Assembly (NCBI GenBank): GCA_037893245.1
Contig: JBAIAA010000604.1
Span: forward strand, 1,364,001-1,428,000
DNA from: Crossaster papposus
Lineage: Eukaryota > Echinodermata > Asteroidea > Velatida > Solasteridae
DNA length: 64,000 nt
Direction: 5' to 3'
Shown here: positions 1 to 11,600 of the stretch, piece after piece
How positions within the stretch are numbered: the first letter of the stretch is position 1
Layout of the letters: each line of letters begins with the position of its first letter
Notes under the pieces: model-generated
The model's database searches: none
The model's input: only the letters and a program-made list of their open reading frames with translations
Told to the model about the DNA's origin: nothing
Position numbers and translations under genes: made by a program

Positions 1-425
1 TGGGTAACGCGCTCAGCGTGTTGCGAACGCTGGCCTAGCGTTGGTCAACGTTTACCCGCGTGTTGCCGAAATTCCAACACGTTACTCACGCGTTAGCCTA
101 AAACGTTCTGGTGTGACAGGGCCATTACTGTAGTAGCGCGTCGGCTTTTTATACAACTAATCATGTAGTCGTTGCCGTACGCTGGCGCGCGTTGGACCGC
201 GCTACTCACGCGCTGGGCAGTCGTTCATCAATCGTCGAGCGCGTTACTAACGCGTTATTTACGCGCTGGCGAACGCTATGAACCCGTTATCAACGCGTTA
301 TGGACACGCTGAAATCACGGTTCCACTTGACTTTTTCTGTGGAAGTTCAGCGTTTGCCAGCGTATCAACTATTTTTAACGAGCTACTCGAGCGTTGGCCT
401 AAAACGTTCTGGTGTGACAGGGCCA
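1..425. mobile_element. Non-autonomous TIR element, two right ends joined (family 1)
   Basis: Two copies of the same right terminus, ending in TGTGACAGGGCCA, occur at about 85-124 and 390-425. The part from 126 to 425 aligns by eye with 26540-26936. The first terminus therefore looks like one copy that inserted into, or recombined with, another at a CATTA site. The interior is a run of degenerate ACGCGCT/AACGCGTTA units with no coding capacity. The left end lies outside the window. The second terminus interrupts the C-terminal part of a LINE reading frame that continues at 426. Confidence 0.75.
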
Positions 426-1000
426 TTCGTAAACAGTTCTAGATCAACAATAGATCGCAGTGACAGTGGGAGATTGTTCTTAGAGAATGCTCTGTCACCA
501 TATGTCTTTGTTTTTACAATGTTGATTGAGATGTTGGGGGATGATACTATGAGCCAGGTTAACATGTACGGTGCATGTACATCAGTTTTGAGATGTAGGC
601 TTGACACAGACCATGGATAGCTTTGAAGATGGTGAGAATGACTCTAAACTGACGTACGGTGCAATCAGTTTTGAGATGTAGGCTTGACACAGACCATGGA
701 TAGCTTTGAAGATGGTGAGAATGACTTTAAACTGACGTGAGACTGTATGTAACTTAGCAATCGTAGATTGAGGACATGTGTTATTATTATGATCACTCTT
801 ATCTTCTTAGTTCTTGATACCAAACGAGCAGCAGAGTTCTGGATCCTTTGCAGTTTGTCCTTATCTGGAGTTCTCAATAGAAGGCAGATACAACTGTCAA
901 TGCAAGAACTTTAACAAAGGCATGGACTAACACCTCCGTTGAATGACTATTCAGGTACTGGTGCGTACTGCCGATTGTCCTGAGCGCAAAAGAAGAATTC
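426..1000 (-). pseudogene. CR1/L2-like LINE reverse transcriptase, C-terminal remnant
   Basis: Reading the minus strand, 1000-770 encodes a broken version of the region just after the RT domain. The motif KLQRIQNSAARLVSRTKK is visible, preceded in a shifted frame by STEVLVHAFV. At 430-530 the terminal motif TYGDRAFS..LPLSLRSIVDLELF appears. These are typical of the C-terminus of CR1/L2-group polyproteins, where NAARMLTRTRK and YGDRGF..AAPKLWNALP occur, as in the better copy at 52231-54630. Frameshifts, a missing middle and the family 1 MITE at 425 show it is dead. The order and orientation fit one truncated insertion. Confidence 0.65.
566..738. repeat. Tandem duplication, about 85 bp x 2
   Basis: Two nearly identical units begin with GTACGGTGCA at 566 and 654. 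They share the block from CAGTTTTGAGATGTAGG to AAACTGAC with a single C/T difference and a short indel near the start. The duplication lies inside the LINE remnant and separates its recognisable protein blocks. Confidence 0.85.
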
Positions 1001-1194
1001 CTGCAGATAGTGTTTATTATTGCGATGCATAGTGAGGTGACTCTCATGGATAACGCCTTTGTCACGTACGGAGGAAGATGATTTGACCTGACAGTTGCCC
1101 GGGGTGATAGCAGATGACGGAAAGTGTCAACTATAGCCCTGTGTCTTTCGAAAAGAAGGTTGTGAAATGGGAAATGACCTGCTGCGTTTTTTAT

Positions 1195-1275
1195 TTGATT
1201 TTCCTGCTTTAACCTGTCTCCTGACGACGAGCAGAGCATACTGTCTGAAACGTTGAATTCCCTCCGGTGACCGAG
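1195..1275 (+). repeat. Penelope-type terminal fragment with hammerhead-like core
   Basis: The segment contains CTGACGA at 1221-1227 and GAAA at 1247-1250, separated by a sequence that can form an imperfect stem (GCAG with CTGT). ACGTT follows. This layout is the conserved core of minimal hammerhead ribozymes reported in Penelope-like retroelements. Stem I pairing looks weak, so activity is doubtful. The same block recurs at 1558-1600 (+) and 1475-1515 (-). Confidence 0.4.
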
Positions 1276-1373
1276 TCACTGACAGTCGCACACTAGTACC
1301 TGTAGTAACTGCACAAAATCATGCTGTCCTAAATAAAACTATAAACTATTTGTACATGAGCTTTGAAGGTTTG

Positions 1374-1696
1374 CATGGCGAAAAGGCAATAAGATAAGTA
1401 GTGTGCATTAACACCATGTGGTAATTATCTTTAGTGAGATGTGTGGTTCTGAAATAAACCGGAGGGAACTCAACGTTTTGGACAGTATGTTCTGCTCGTC
1501 GCCAGGAGACTGGGCGATTCCAACATTAAGATTCGTTTCACTGTCGGAATCTCTCAGTCTCCTGACAACGAGCAAAGCATACAGTCTGAAACGTTGAACT
1601 CCCTCCAGTTCTTTTTAGAACCACACAACTCACACAAAGATAATTACCACATGGTGCTACCGCAAACAACTTATCTTATTGCCTTTTCACCACGCA
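1374..1696. repeat. Large palindrome of two inverted copies of the 1195-1275 repeat
   Basis: Two arms of about 140 bp face each other around a 30-50 bp centre near 1530. The left arm starts GCATGGCGAAAAGGCAATAA and the right arm is the reverse complement of GCGTGGTGAAAAGGCAATAA. Both carry CACCATGTGGTAATTATCTT and the CTCCTGRCRACGAGC block. The arms differ by about 10-15 percent, so the palindrome is not recent. It is non-coding. Confidence 0.85.
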
Positions 1697-1807
1697 AACC
1701 TAAACGCGAGAGAGTTTAACCGTTATTAGTTGAATCATTATACTTTTGATAGAGACCTGGTCACGTAATGTTCCCCCATCATGCAATCAATAGATGCTAG
1801 GGTCCAA

Positions 1808-2300
1808 CCCCCCCCCCCCCCCCCCCCCCACACACAAATTAGCCTTCTCGGCGGCCGGGCGGCGATTTTTTTTGCCAATTTCGGCGACCGCTCGGCAGCC
1901 TTTGACCTAGCGGCTTAGATTTTTGACATAAATCGCTCGACGGTGACCGCTCGATTAGCCGCCCGGTCACCGAGCGTAATTTGGGCGGCGAGTGAAAAGT
2001 GGGCAGGCGCCGCCAGAATTCTAACTTCGCGCTAAAACATCAGCGGCGACCGAGCGATGCCCTCAAAACCAGCGGTGCCAGGGTGGCCGCCACTCGGTGC
2101 CCGGGCGAGAGTGGCAAAAAAATTGCCACCCGGCCGCCAAGCAGGCTAATTTGGGGGGGGGGGGGGGGGGGGGGGGGGGAGAGGGGTTGTGACCAAAACA
2201 GCCCGCTCGACTTCTCTAAAAATAGTTAGGCGATGTCTTAATTCTAGCGGCGCCCGGGCAGGCTACAAATCGCTCGGTCGCCGCTCTGATTTGTGACCAC
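1808..2300. mobile_element. GC-rich TIR element with self-similar interior and homopolymer ends
   Basis: A C22 tract at 1808-1829 and a G27 tract at 2153-2179 are part of inverted ends. Next to them lie CAAATTAGCC and its reverse complement, then an inverted GGCGGCCGGG block. The interior is built from degenerate GGCGACCGAGCG units, which continue to about 2300. The 2240-2300 tail has the same motif and may be the end of a second copy. The short open frame across the G tract is low-complexity and not a gene. Confidence 0.65.
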
Positions 2301-2561
2301 GGCATTCGGTCTAAAAATTATTTGTAGAAAAGGGTTTCAACTTATCATATTTACATCTTAAAAGGAATACAGGGTATTACCTCCTGGAATCCCCGAAAAT
2401 ATATGGTTTCTTAGTCTTATACATGTCCACAGAAGACGAACACGGCTGGAATCACAAAGTGGCTAGCACTGAACAGCCCGACTTTTTTAAGATGGTTGTG
2501 TAGATGTTTAATAAAATCATACTTGTCAATGCTCTTGGGTGCTTTCAGGACGTGATAACAC

Positions 2562-2940
2562 TTTAAAGGGATCGTATACGTTTGGTAATTACTGCAAAAA
2601 TTATTGGCAATACAAACTTACTTCGTAAGAAGGAAAGCAGCTTTGGATAGTATAATGCATTTTTCGAAACTTTTCACTTCGAAGTACTGCGGTTATGGAA
2701 AAAGATATAACTTTTTATCCGCAACAAATTGAATCTGAGAAGCGTTACTGCTGTGACGTTACTCGAATTGTGTATTCCAATGCAGATTATTCTTCCTGCG
2801 TAGACATAACCGCTCCAGATTTTCGGCAATGTCTCAAAATCGCTACCACCTTTTGAAATGAAATTGTTACAGGTTAGTTTTATGATAGGAATGAAACAAA
2901 CAGTGGGTTCCAATTACCAAACGTCTACGATCCCTTTAAA
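2562..2940. mobile_element. MITE, TIR GGGATCGTATACGTTTGG
   Basis: The left end TTTAAAGGGATCGTATACG is mirrored at the right end as the reverse complement of TTTAAAGGGATCGTAGACG, followed on both sides by TTTGGTAATT. The TTTAAA at each end may include a TTAA target duplication. The interior (375 bp) has no transposase. A minus-strand frame of 79 codons inside it is chance. Confidence 0.85.
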
Positions 2941-4020
2941 CCATAAAAAGTAAATAAAACACGGTGGATGTCATTTCAGGGGTATAGTGTCACATGCAAC
3001 ACAACACTACTGTAACTGTGAAACTACCTGCCGCATCGCTGAATAACCATGAACTCAGTCCAGTGAGTGTAATCGTTACCTGTAGAAATTATTGACCCAT
3101 TTTAGATTCGCAGGGCAGCTGCTATCCTTGATCGCTACCAAGCAATGCTATTTAAACTACGATTTACCTCAGGAGAGAATCCTCCAAAGAATGTGCACCG
3201 TTCGAACGCAATTCTGAACGAGACAAGATGAGGCTCACCTTGTTTGGTTTACTCCGCGTAAAGATTTGTTTAAAAAAAATGAAACTTTCGTGTAAAAATG
3301 TTCCTTGTATGAGAGGTGAAGTTTGGAGTGGATTCTTTGAGAATGGGACAACATGGTAAAACCTCGGTGTCATGAAACGGTCATTTTTCACCCGCTGTGT
3401 TGATACACATTTCCAGCAAATATTTTCCCGCCGCGGCCTTTGTAAACTGCTAGGAGTTTACACGTGCCAAGGGCGAAGTGTAATTACGACAACCTGAGCG
3501 ACGCGTTGGCACCTGTCTCCACAATTTATGAAAAATTAATTAACACAAAGCAAATCAAGCGCAGTCTCTCTCGTCATTCGTCAGCCACAATAATGGAATG
3601 TGTGCTCAAAAAGAAAGGTTCTTAATAATTGCAACCCACGGAGCGACGATAAAGGCTGGCCCGATATTACTCAGCTGGTAGTTCATTATTAACCACCGAG
3701 GTGACGTGATTGTCAACATTGAAGGTACTGGGATGTGTTTTACTGTCTCGTCAAGTATTTGTCAACTTATTGCATCTTCACCGCCCTTCCAGAAATGTGA
3801 TTAATGTATCCAATTAGGAAGAGCCGGGTGGACATTTAGCGTCATCTTCTTTTGATTTCTGAAATATTGTAAGTATGATGTAGTTTCACTTTTCCCCTTT
3901 TTAATTGTATAAAGCTCCACTAATTTCCTCTTTACCTCAAGAAACTTGGTCCCTTTTTCTTGACGTCTTTAAGTCCATTTTAAAAATTCTTTCCTCAACT
4001 TATTCTAAATTTAGGGAATT
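2941..4020. other. Gene-free stretch, nothing recognised
   Basis: AT-rich sequence. A few open frames below 80 codons occur, without family motifs, splice context or codon bias. No repeat element was recognised. Confidence 0.5.
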
Positions 4021-4023
4021 ACA

Positions 4024-4373
4024 GGTAGGATGTATACACCATTTGCAGGGATAAAAAAAAATTACTACCAAATTATTAAAAAAATATCTTACTTATTTAA
4101 AAGTATATATTGATTCTCGGCATCCAGCAAAATTATTGCGCCAGGCATCATGTCATTGTTCCGAAATTATGATTACAAATATCGCGATTGCCATAACATA
4201 ATTATGTCCGACGGTTAAAAACGAACGCCGTTTTTCTTGCTTTGTTCCCTCGGCATCCATGATGGAAATGTCAGTTAAACGATATTTACTATAAAATAAC
4301 CCCCCCCCCCCAAAAAAAAACACCCCAAAACCCTGATAATTCAACAATTACCGATGGTGTATACTACCTTTAA
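4024..4373 (-). mobile_element. MITE of the GGTAGGATACACCAT family
   Basis: The right end reads GGTGTATACTACCT followed by TTAA, and the left end is GGTAGGATGTATACACC. The interior shares the ATTTACTATAAAA and AACGGCG blocks with the copy at 6059-6414, here in reverse orientation. A C10 run and an A9 run sit near the right end. It is non-coding. Confidence 0.8.
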
Positions 4374-5040
4374 ATTGAAAAGCGTACAGGACCAGAACGA
4401 ACCATTCACAGTGCTAATAATAGTTATCTTTTTTTATTCCAACCAACCAGGCTTATGTGGAAAAGCCGAGCCGATAAGATCATATAGTTTAGATATCAAG
4501 ATATTGAAAACATATCCTCAATCAAATGTTAAAGGGGTAGGACTGTCTCCCTTTTTCACAATTTACTTAAATACACGTGTTCTATGTTCGAGGATTTCGA
4601 CAATGCATGATGACTTTGTTATACATGTTCACAAATTATTTGATTGAGCAAACAGATGTATTTGAAACGATAAATCTGGCTCAAATCCGGCTTCGGTCAA
4701 TTTTGTTTAAATCCACTTTAATGTCAATTACACCCGACAGTCGGCTTATCTTTTTGGTTAGTTTAATCGTTTTATACTCAATGCTATAAATCGAATAATA
4801 GTTATAGTTTATAGACAGTGATGATCTGCTGAGACGCAGACATCAAAAGTCAATGACATGTTTTATTGGTTAATTGCATATTAAAGCAGTGCACGTTTCA
4901 TACGGAACCCACGCGAAGAAATAAGTAATTATATTTCGAAAGAAGTAGTTGATAAATATAGATTCTCCCTTGGTAAGTATTTGTGTGTGTATCCTTTTTT
5001 TTAATTTGTTTTCATTTGTATACAACTGTTAAGGTGATTA
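4374..5040. other. Gene-free AT-rich stretch
   Basis: Two overlapping plus-strand frames (70-97 codons) lack any family signature and are not bordered by splice sites that would join them to anything. I see no element here. Confidence 0.45.
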
Positions 5041-5044
5041 CTAT

Positions 5045-5670
5045 TTTTTTAATGGTGATGCACAAGATCCAAGCAATTATATGCCTATTTTTGTTTACTT
5101 AATACTTTCTCTAAAGTTTTAGAGAAATTAATGTATAAAAGAGTTTTTAGAATCTAACAATTTGCTTTCTCCGAAGCAATATAGAAATACTATATGCGCT
5201 ATGCTTGACTTTTATAATAATTTAACTGATGCTATTAATAAAACCCCTCCTGATATTTTGGGGCATCTTTCTTGATTTAGAAATGTTTGTCATGATACTA
5301 CTCCCCTTTGTGACAAGTTTAAAATCCTTAAGTTTGAGGATCTTTACAGTGTTCAAATTGTCATTCAATATTATGATTATTTTCATAAGTTGCTTCCTAA
5401 TTTAAGTAGCCCTACTTTTTTTTTCGTTAAATGAAAATGTCTATTCATACTCTACTAGACAACGAAATTGTATTCATTTAGCTGATTATTGTAGAGTGGG
5501 TGTTGAATCTTCCGATTATTGAAACAATTTACCCAAAGTTGTCAATTCTCTTTCTTGCAATATTGGAAATGTAGATTCCTCAGAAACGGTTTATGTGAAA
5601 CTTACCAAGGAGTTACATATTGGATATATGAAGCTCAATTGTTATTCTTGTCAACAATTGGTGAGGCAAT
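5045..5670 (+). pseudogene. Decayed LINE reverse transcriptase fragment
   Basis: Read with frameshifts, the plus strand gives DPSNYMPI, LSKVLEKLMYKRV, LLSPKQY and DFYNNLTDAIN, which match the N-terminal RT blocks of CR1/jockey-type elements. After an internal deletion it gives FRNVCHDTTPLCDKFKILKF, YDYFHKLLPN and NCIHLADYCRV, typical of the C-terminal tail. The YADD region is missing. Several in-frame stops show a long-dead copy. It is unrelated in detail to the LINE at 52-54 kb. Confidence 0.6.
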
Positions 5671-6050
5671 AATTGGTTTATTGTATTTACAATATTATCA
5701 TCCGATTTTGCTCCTTAATTGCTTTTTTTTCTCAATTTGTATGTATTTCTGTTAAAAATGATAAACAGAACAAAAATATACATGTAATGTATTAATTGAT
5801 GACAGCATTCCTGAGTGCTCCTACTGTAGGGTTTTTGTTTATTGTTCTCTCTTGTTTTTTAATTTAAGAATTTATGAATAGAAATTAATAAACAAATGAA
5901 TAGGGTAGGATTCTGAGCGACTATAGGACATTATATGCAAACATGGTATCAATGAATGGCGTAATATTTAGGGAAAGTCTGTCGGCCACTTTAACTTAAG
6001 CTAAGCCTGTCTAATACGATTATCTGGCATGCTGCACCGTTCGTTATCGC
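5671..6050. other. Gene-free stretch between LINE remnant and MITE
   Basis: AT-rich sequence without recognisable genes. It may hold the 3' tail of the decayed LINE (AATTAATAAACAAATG near 5890). Confidence 0.35.
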
Positions 6051-6054
6051 TATC

Positions 6055-6418
6055 TTAAAGGTAGGATACACCATTGGCAATTGCTTGAACTATCATAAAT
6101 GGGTGGATTTGGGGGGGTTGTGTTTTATAGTAAATATCGTTTAACTGTCCGAAGATTTACAATTATTGATGCTGAGAAAAGCACGAAAAACGGCGTTCGT
6201 TTTTTAACCGGCGCAGGGCAGTTGTTGTTGTGTTGTTCTTGTTTTTTGCCATCGCCGTCTGGCGATCGTAATTTTTTTTTTATAAAATTCAATTTTCGGG
6301 GCAATTACAGGATATCTATGCATACAATCATTATTTACTTTCAAATAAGTAAGACACTTCTTAATAATTCGGTTGTAAAATGTTTGATATCTGCAAAAGG
6401 CGTATCCTATACCTTTAA
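6055..6418 (+). mobile_element. MITE, GGTAGGATACACCAT family, best full copy
   Basis: The element AGGTAGGATACACC...ACCT at 6059-6414 is flanked on both sides by TTAA (6055-6058 and 6415-6418), a four-base target duplication like that of piggyBac-type elements. Other copies or pieces lie at 4024-4373, 7056-7200, 27030-27182, 42274-42504 and 59886-60180. Shared internal landmarks are ATTTTATAGTAAATATCGTT and AACGGCGTTCGTTTT. The apparent 126-codon and 94-codon frames inside it are by-products. Confidence 0.85.
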
Positions 6419-6424
6419 GGCTGC

Positions 6425-7050
6425 TTATGCCTCCAAAAAGGTGACTATTATAGTACATTGCGTACCGTATGAACAGTAAGAAATACAATCCGACTTTATT
6501 ATCAATTCAGGCTCAACTTCACAATACGGACGAATAATATTTTGCAATTCCAAGTCCGCTGTCAAGTTTCTGTCGTGAGTAGTCACTGGTCAATTCGACA
6601 AGTTGTCAAATGAACCACATGATAATTTGATATTTCTACATGCCAAATTATGAGATGCAACCACCGTTGATTAGATTAGGGTTGTGTATGCCTGAAATTT
6701 GAAATGCAGCACATTCAATTATCTTATTTATACCCGGATTCGAATCAATAATTGACGGACATCAGTCAAGGTGTGATTGCGCAGAACACGTCGCTTGTTG
6801 GGATGTTTGGATGGTTGTCGTTGTTTTGGTTGGCTTGTTAGGATTCAAGATATTTCGGAGACAGAGAGGAGCTGTGAGTTTTGGAAGTCTGTATATTACG
6901 AACATCACATCTTACTTTAATCCTCTTCCTCTCTTTAATGATAAAATAAGATGCAGTGTTTCAATTTGCTATCGGTGACCCGACTTGAAGGAATGACGTC
7001 ACACTTGTGAATGACGTCATAACTCCTTCACGCTTCGGTCTACACTGGCT
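6425..7050. other. Gene-free stretch
   Basis: No supported gene. A short imperfect duplication of AATGACGTCA occurs near 6995-7020 (two CRE-like palindromes). With no gene next to it I do not assign a role. Confidence 0.4.
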
Positions 7051-7052
7051 AT

Positions 7053-7200
7053 ATTAAAGGTAGTACACACCATACAAAAACCAAACTACTGAATTAATAA
7101 AATACCTTACTTGACTGTATAAGTGAATAACAGCCTCAAGCATCCATTTTGTTTCAATCTCCAACGATTACCGCCCGGATATAGTTTTTAAAAAATATCA
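7053..7200 (-). repeat. Truncated end of the GGTAGGATACACCAT MITE family
   Basis: TTAAAGGTAGTACACACCAT, then AATTAATAAAATACCTTACT and CAAGCATCCATTTTG, follow the order seen in the 4024 copy. The similarity fades near 7200. Confidence 0.55.
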
Positions 7201-7204
7201 ATTT

Positions 7205-8575
7205 TTAACGCTACCAAATTAAATTTAGTTAGTCCATATTTTATTTGCAATACTGTTACACATCCATAGATTGGTGCAAACCAAATAGTCTGGTTTCCTG
7301 ACCAGATAGTTCCATGGCGTCTATAAATTGCTCTGACAGGGAAGTCGAGGAACCAGACTACACTCTAAAAATACTTGCTGGCCACTTATCTATTTCTTTA
7401 CTCAGTCATGTTTTTTCTCTTTAAACAACTCGTTGGTCGCACCACAAAGTGACGTATCGAGTATAGTTGCCGCATCACGAAGTGACGTATCGTGTGCAAA
7501 AAACATATAGAAGATCCGCGGATCTTCGTGGTACACCCAACGAAGTGTTGACTTTACTGAGTATCCTTCTTATTGTATAATGTTTTCCAATTGCCTTATT
7601 TCTTGTGATTTCTGTTTTTCCAATGTATATATATTACTTTTGCTAATCAATAAAACATTTAAAAAAATCGTACATGCGATTTTTGTGTATGTGTATTTCC
7701 ACCTGTCTGTTGATATTAAACCGTTCACTTTGCAATTCGCCAAAATAAAGAGATATGTGTGTCTTTTGTCATTCCCTTGAAAAGGGTATAATTGTCAGAC
7801 GACGTTCTTGAAAACTCATTCCGTGTAGTGGGTTCTATTCATAACTGTGTTAGATTGTTCTTAAAATCGATATCCGCATTCCATATTACTGCCACGACAC
7901 AAAACACGAACACTGTCATTCTGAGAGTTGTGACGTGCGGAAAGTTAAAGTTCATTGTGGTATTGTGGTAACAAGAATGCGTTCAAGGTCCCGTTGCACA
8001 AGAGTACAATGCCTTCAGTGGCAGCACAAACCCTGCATTTTGTATAATTTGCACAAATCAACGTTGCAGTAGTTGAAATAACAAACAGCGCATAAATGGG
8101 ACATAGATGCCGCTGCTGTGAAAACCTGACTCACATCGCCCTTGACTACTAACTACGCAGCATTCATATCGGTCGACGTACTCGTGCCAACAAGTCGTGG
8201 GAACAGATACGGTTTGGACAGGAACGAAGACGGTCCGTGACCTTTTTCGAAACCATCTGCCTGCTTTGTAGGAACTGAACTCGCCTGTACTTTTAGACAA
8301 GTCGATACGATTTGTTTCTTGCAACCCAGCAGCCTAGCCCTAATTAGACAATCACGCGATCTGCGAAACATGTTGTTTCTCGATCGTTAAGGATACTTCG
8401 GCATTACACAGAGTTTGCCCTCGCAGTTGATAACACGAGGAATATGGTACCTACTTTGGTGTACCTCAAAACGGTAAGATAAGTGTTTGGTCTTAACAGA
8501 ATCGGTAAGCTAATTTAAACAATACGCCAGTTCGATGTTTCGTTCGCGCATGCACCAACTCCCTCGCAATCGGGA
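7205..8575. other. Gene-free stretch with small palindromes
   Basis: Around 7430-7540 two copies of AAGTGACGTATCG and the palindrome GATCCGCGGATC occur. Two overlapping minus-strand frames at 8058-8371 have no family motif. No gene is supported. Confidence 0.4.
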
Positions 8576-8578
8576 TTT

Positions 8579-8615
8579 GTTGGATAAACAAACCTTTCCG
8601 GCCGATAGTAACGCA
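8579..8615 (+). repeat. Repeat copy that is the empty site for the 26032-26936 insertion
   Basis: GGATAAACAAACCTTTCCG followed by GATAGTAACGCA is found here uninterrupted. At 25999-26031 the same sequence runs to GATAGTAA and is then split by a 905-bp element, resuming with TAACGCA at 26937. Only a G/T difference separates the two flanks over about 35 bp. Confidence 0.8.
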
Positions 8616-8619
8616 CGTC

Positions 8620-11600
8620 TTGGACACGCGTTTTTTTTTCCATTTTAGCTTGGATTTCTTCTTATCATTATGTTTTGAATAGTTAAAATCAATATTACAC
8701 CGAACTATCTTTCAGAATCCTGTAAAAAACAATGACGACACTAGAAAGAAAAACAAGATTTTCAGTATAAACGGTAGTCTAAATGTTGTCCGATTTGGAC
8801 TACAGCTTACACGCGCACGTCAAACGTTGTCAAACGAAATACAAACTAGGGTGATACCTGCATAAAAAGAATAAAATAATATATACACAGAAAACGAAAA
8901 CCAGACAAACCAGACGCACTAAATGGACCACAAATATTATGAGATCGAGCACAGAAGCAAAACGAATTTGTAACAACACCGAAACATCTAGACTGGTACC
9001 GTAATGTTCCTTGTTGCCGCGTTGTGCGAAGCGAGATTTGGAATTACTCAGGTGTTACTCTGGGCCGCTATTATGCAGGGATATATGGATAGAACATTTG
9101 GTTAGAAGGAACATGATACAAAGAACTCCCGATTCGATTGAATAGTTTTGATTCCAACTCCATTTTTGTGAACCAAGGTCAGGGGTTACTGGTCTGGGAT
9201 CACTCACTGCGTGCAATAATCCTAATTAGAGCCCCCGACTTTGGCTCAAACAAATTGCGCTGGAATCAAAATTACTGAACCGAAATGGTAGTTCTTGGTA
9301 ACATTTTCCTTCCAACAAAATTTCCTATTAATATATACATGTTAGGTCTCTACATAGTGGAAGTTTGCTTGTTTTTGTTACTTTAGTGTGTGTAAGTTGA
9401 CCTCGAGATGTTCAAGTACGAAAATACACTGCATTGGGGCACCATGTTATCTACAACGTGTCGAGCATCCTATTTTTTTATTTTTTTTATTTTTATCATG
9501 ATTATGCCCATCCGATCAAGGGCAATAAATGGGTAGGCCTATTTTGAGAAAAAAATTAAGCATTATAGTTTCCAATTCAAGTTCAATTGGTCACGCAGAT
9601 AACAGTTGGGTAAATTCAAACACGGGAGTTTGTGACTACAGTAGTCAGTGTTTGGTACCAAGACATCAAATACAAAGTGAGCGTGAACTGGCGAGACTTA
9701 GACATGGTCTATTATTAGGTATGGAGTTATTGATTGCAATATGCTTGGATACACCACTCAAAAACTGCTTCGTGTTGTGAACATCTTATGATGACCTTAA
9801 CATGACCTATAGAGGTAAAATGGTAACATTTCTCGTTTTTCACATTTCCGCTTTACTTGGGAAAAGCTTCATTGAGCAATTCTTGTAAACCCGCCAGTGC
9901 ATTGTCGTTTAAATGGACCATCATTGTTGACTTATTTATGAGAACATTATTTACAGTGAACGGTTGCCTATACCAAATGCGATTGGTTATACAAATCCAT
10001 TTCGAAAACAGCGTGCAACTGTACAGTCGGTATACAAGTTGGCATTTAAAGTACAGTCTGTGTTTTTCTAAGCAGAAATGATTCAATTTGTTGTCCTAAT
10101 CAGATATTCCACCGAGCCCGGAGGGTGGATGTCTTAGCCCCGTAACAATTACCGTGCTATCGAGCCATAGGCGTCAGTGGGCCGCGCCTGTACGTGTCGA
10201 TGCATCTTGGTCAGTACTATAATAGCCAGACATGCCTTGGAAAAAGCCAGAAATAAAAACAGTGGTTTTATCAACGTGCTGTGTTTATACATACACACAC
10301 ACAGTCTTGCTATGCCTAGCCTCTGGCTTGACGATCTCGAATCGGGTGACATTTCATTTGTTTAGTTTGTATTTAGCCAGAGGGTCGGATGCTACGCAAT
10401 CCTCTAATAATAGTTTATTTTGCAGCGAATTGAATTAGTGTAGGATCGCTAGATTTATTAATTCCAATCATGTTATTGTATCTTGATTGTGTACGTGTTA
10501 GAAAATATATATAGGGCCTATATATTTTTTTAACATTTATTTCGACGTTCGCGTGGTGCCGCATACAATCAAGGTTGTTATTATGTAATGTTGTTGTGGA
10601 TGGGGACATTAGTTTATGTCATGTGCTTAGTTAGCCCCTGTTTTTCCTGACGAGTCGGGTGATTTTCACCCCATATCCTAGTGTGTCAAGTTGAATTTCG
10701 GAGATTGTGAGCCTGATGTATTTGTTTTTATAGTAGACGTCAGCGCAGCAGGCTGACTTCTTGTATATAATCTTTAGCATCACACTCCAAGCAAACTATA
10801 AAAAAAGATACTCAATAGAGCGCAGAGCTTCGCCCAAAACAAAAACAAAACACACGGCCTGCGTAAAATGGCCTATAGAGGGCGCTATTTAAGAAACAGT
10901 TCCAACACAACGCCCTATCTGCCAATGTTAATAACAAATAATATTAACAGTGATCCTGATTCCTGATCTGGATCCAGATCAATTTGAAAATGTAAATCAT
11001 CCCAATTTAATGTAATCCTGCTAAACAAACAAACACCCACCCCGACAGATAGACAAACAAATAAACGCTAGTAAAAACATAGCCGCCTTGGCGGAGGTAA
11101 AAATTGATCCACATGTACACCGTGACGTCTTCCAGTGGAGTAAATAGAACCAGTAGAGTGTAACACGATCGAACTTTGGCAAGTCCCGTGAATGTGTGCA
11201 GAGATTAACTGAGTACCCTAGCATGCGTCTGTGGGTTGGAATTCGCTGCTCCGTTCTCCGACGACCCGTTGATGCTGTTGTGGTGTTTTCTATCTATGAG
11301 TTGCGCCAGCAGATTATAAACCAGCGACCCATAGTAGGCATTATACGTGCCCGGAACACCAGTCGAAACACAGAGCTGGGGGAAAAGGGTACGGAGTTAT
11401 CTTCTCTCTGGAAACCCGAGCTAGAAATTAGCATTGCATCTGATTGGCCTCCGGGCTATTTACCCAGACTGTACCCCCACTGACCTGATATTACGTCTCT
11501 CAGAGGAACTGTGCTATATCCGAACATAGCTTATTAGCTGCGGGCTGTTTGGTGTCAACCATTTGCTCATTCCCAACGCTAATCGTATTTATTCGGTAAA

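Noticed and set aside
6204-6488. Overlapping frames of 94 and 126 codons on both strands
   Set aside because: Both lie inside the TTAA-flanked MITE. Related copies do not keep the frame.
6990-7025. Pair of AATGACGTCA CRE-like sites as a promoter
   Set aside because: No gene start, TATA box or transcript evidence lies within several kb, and the sites may be part of a small repeat.
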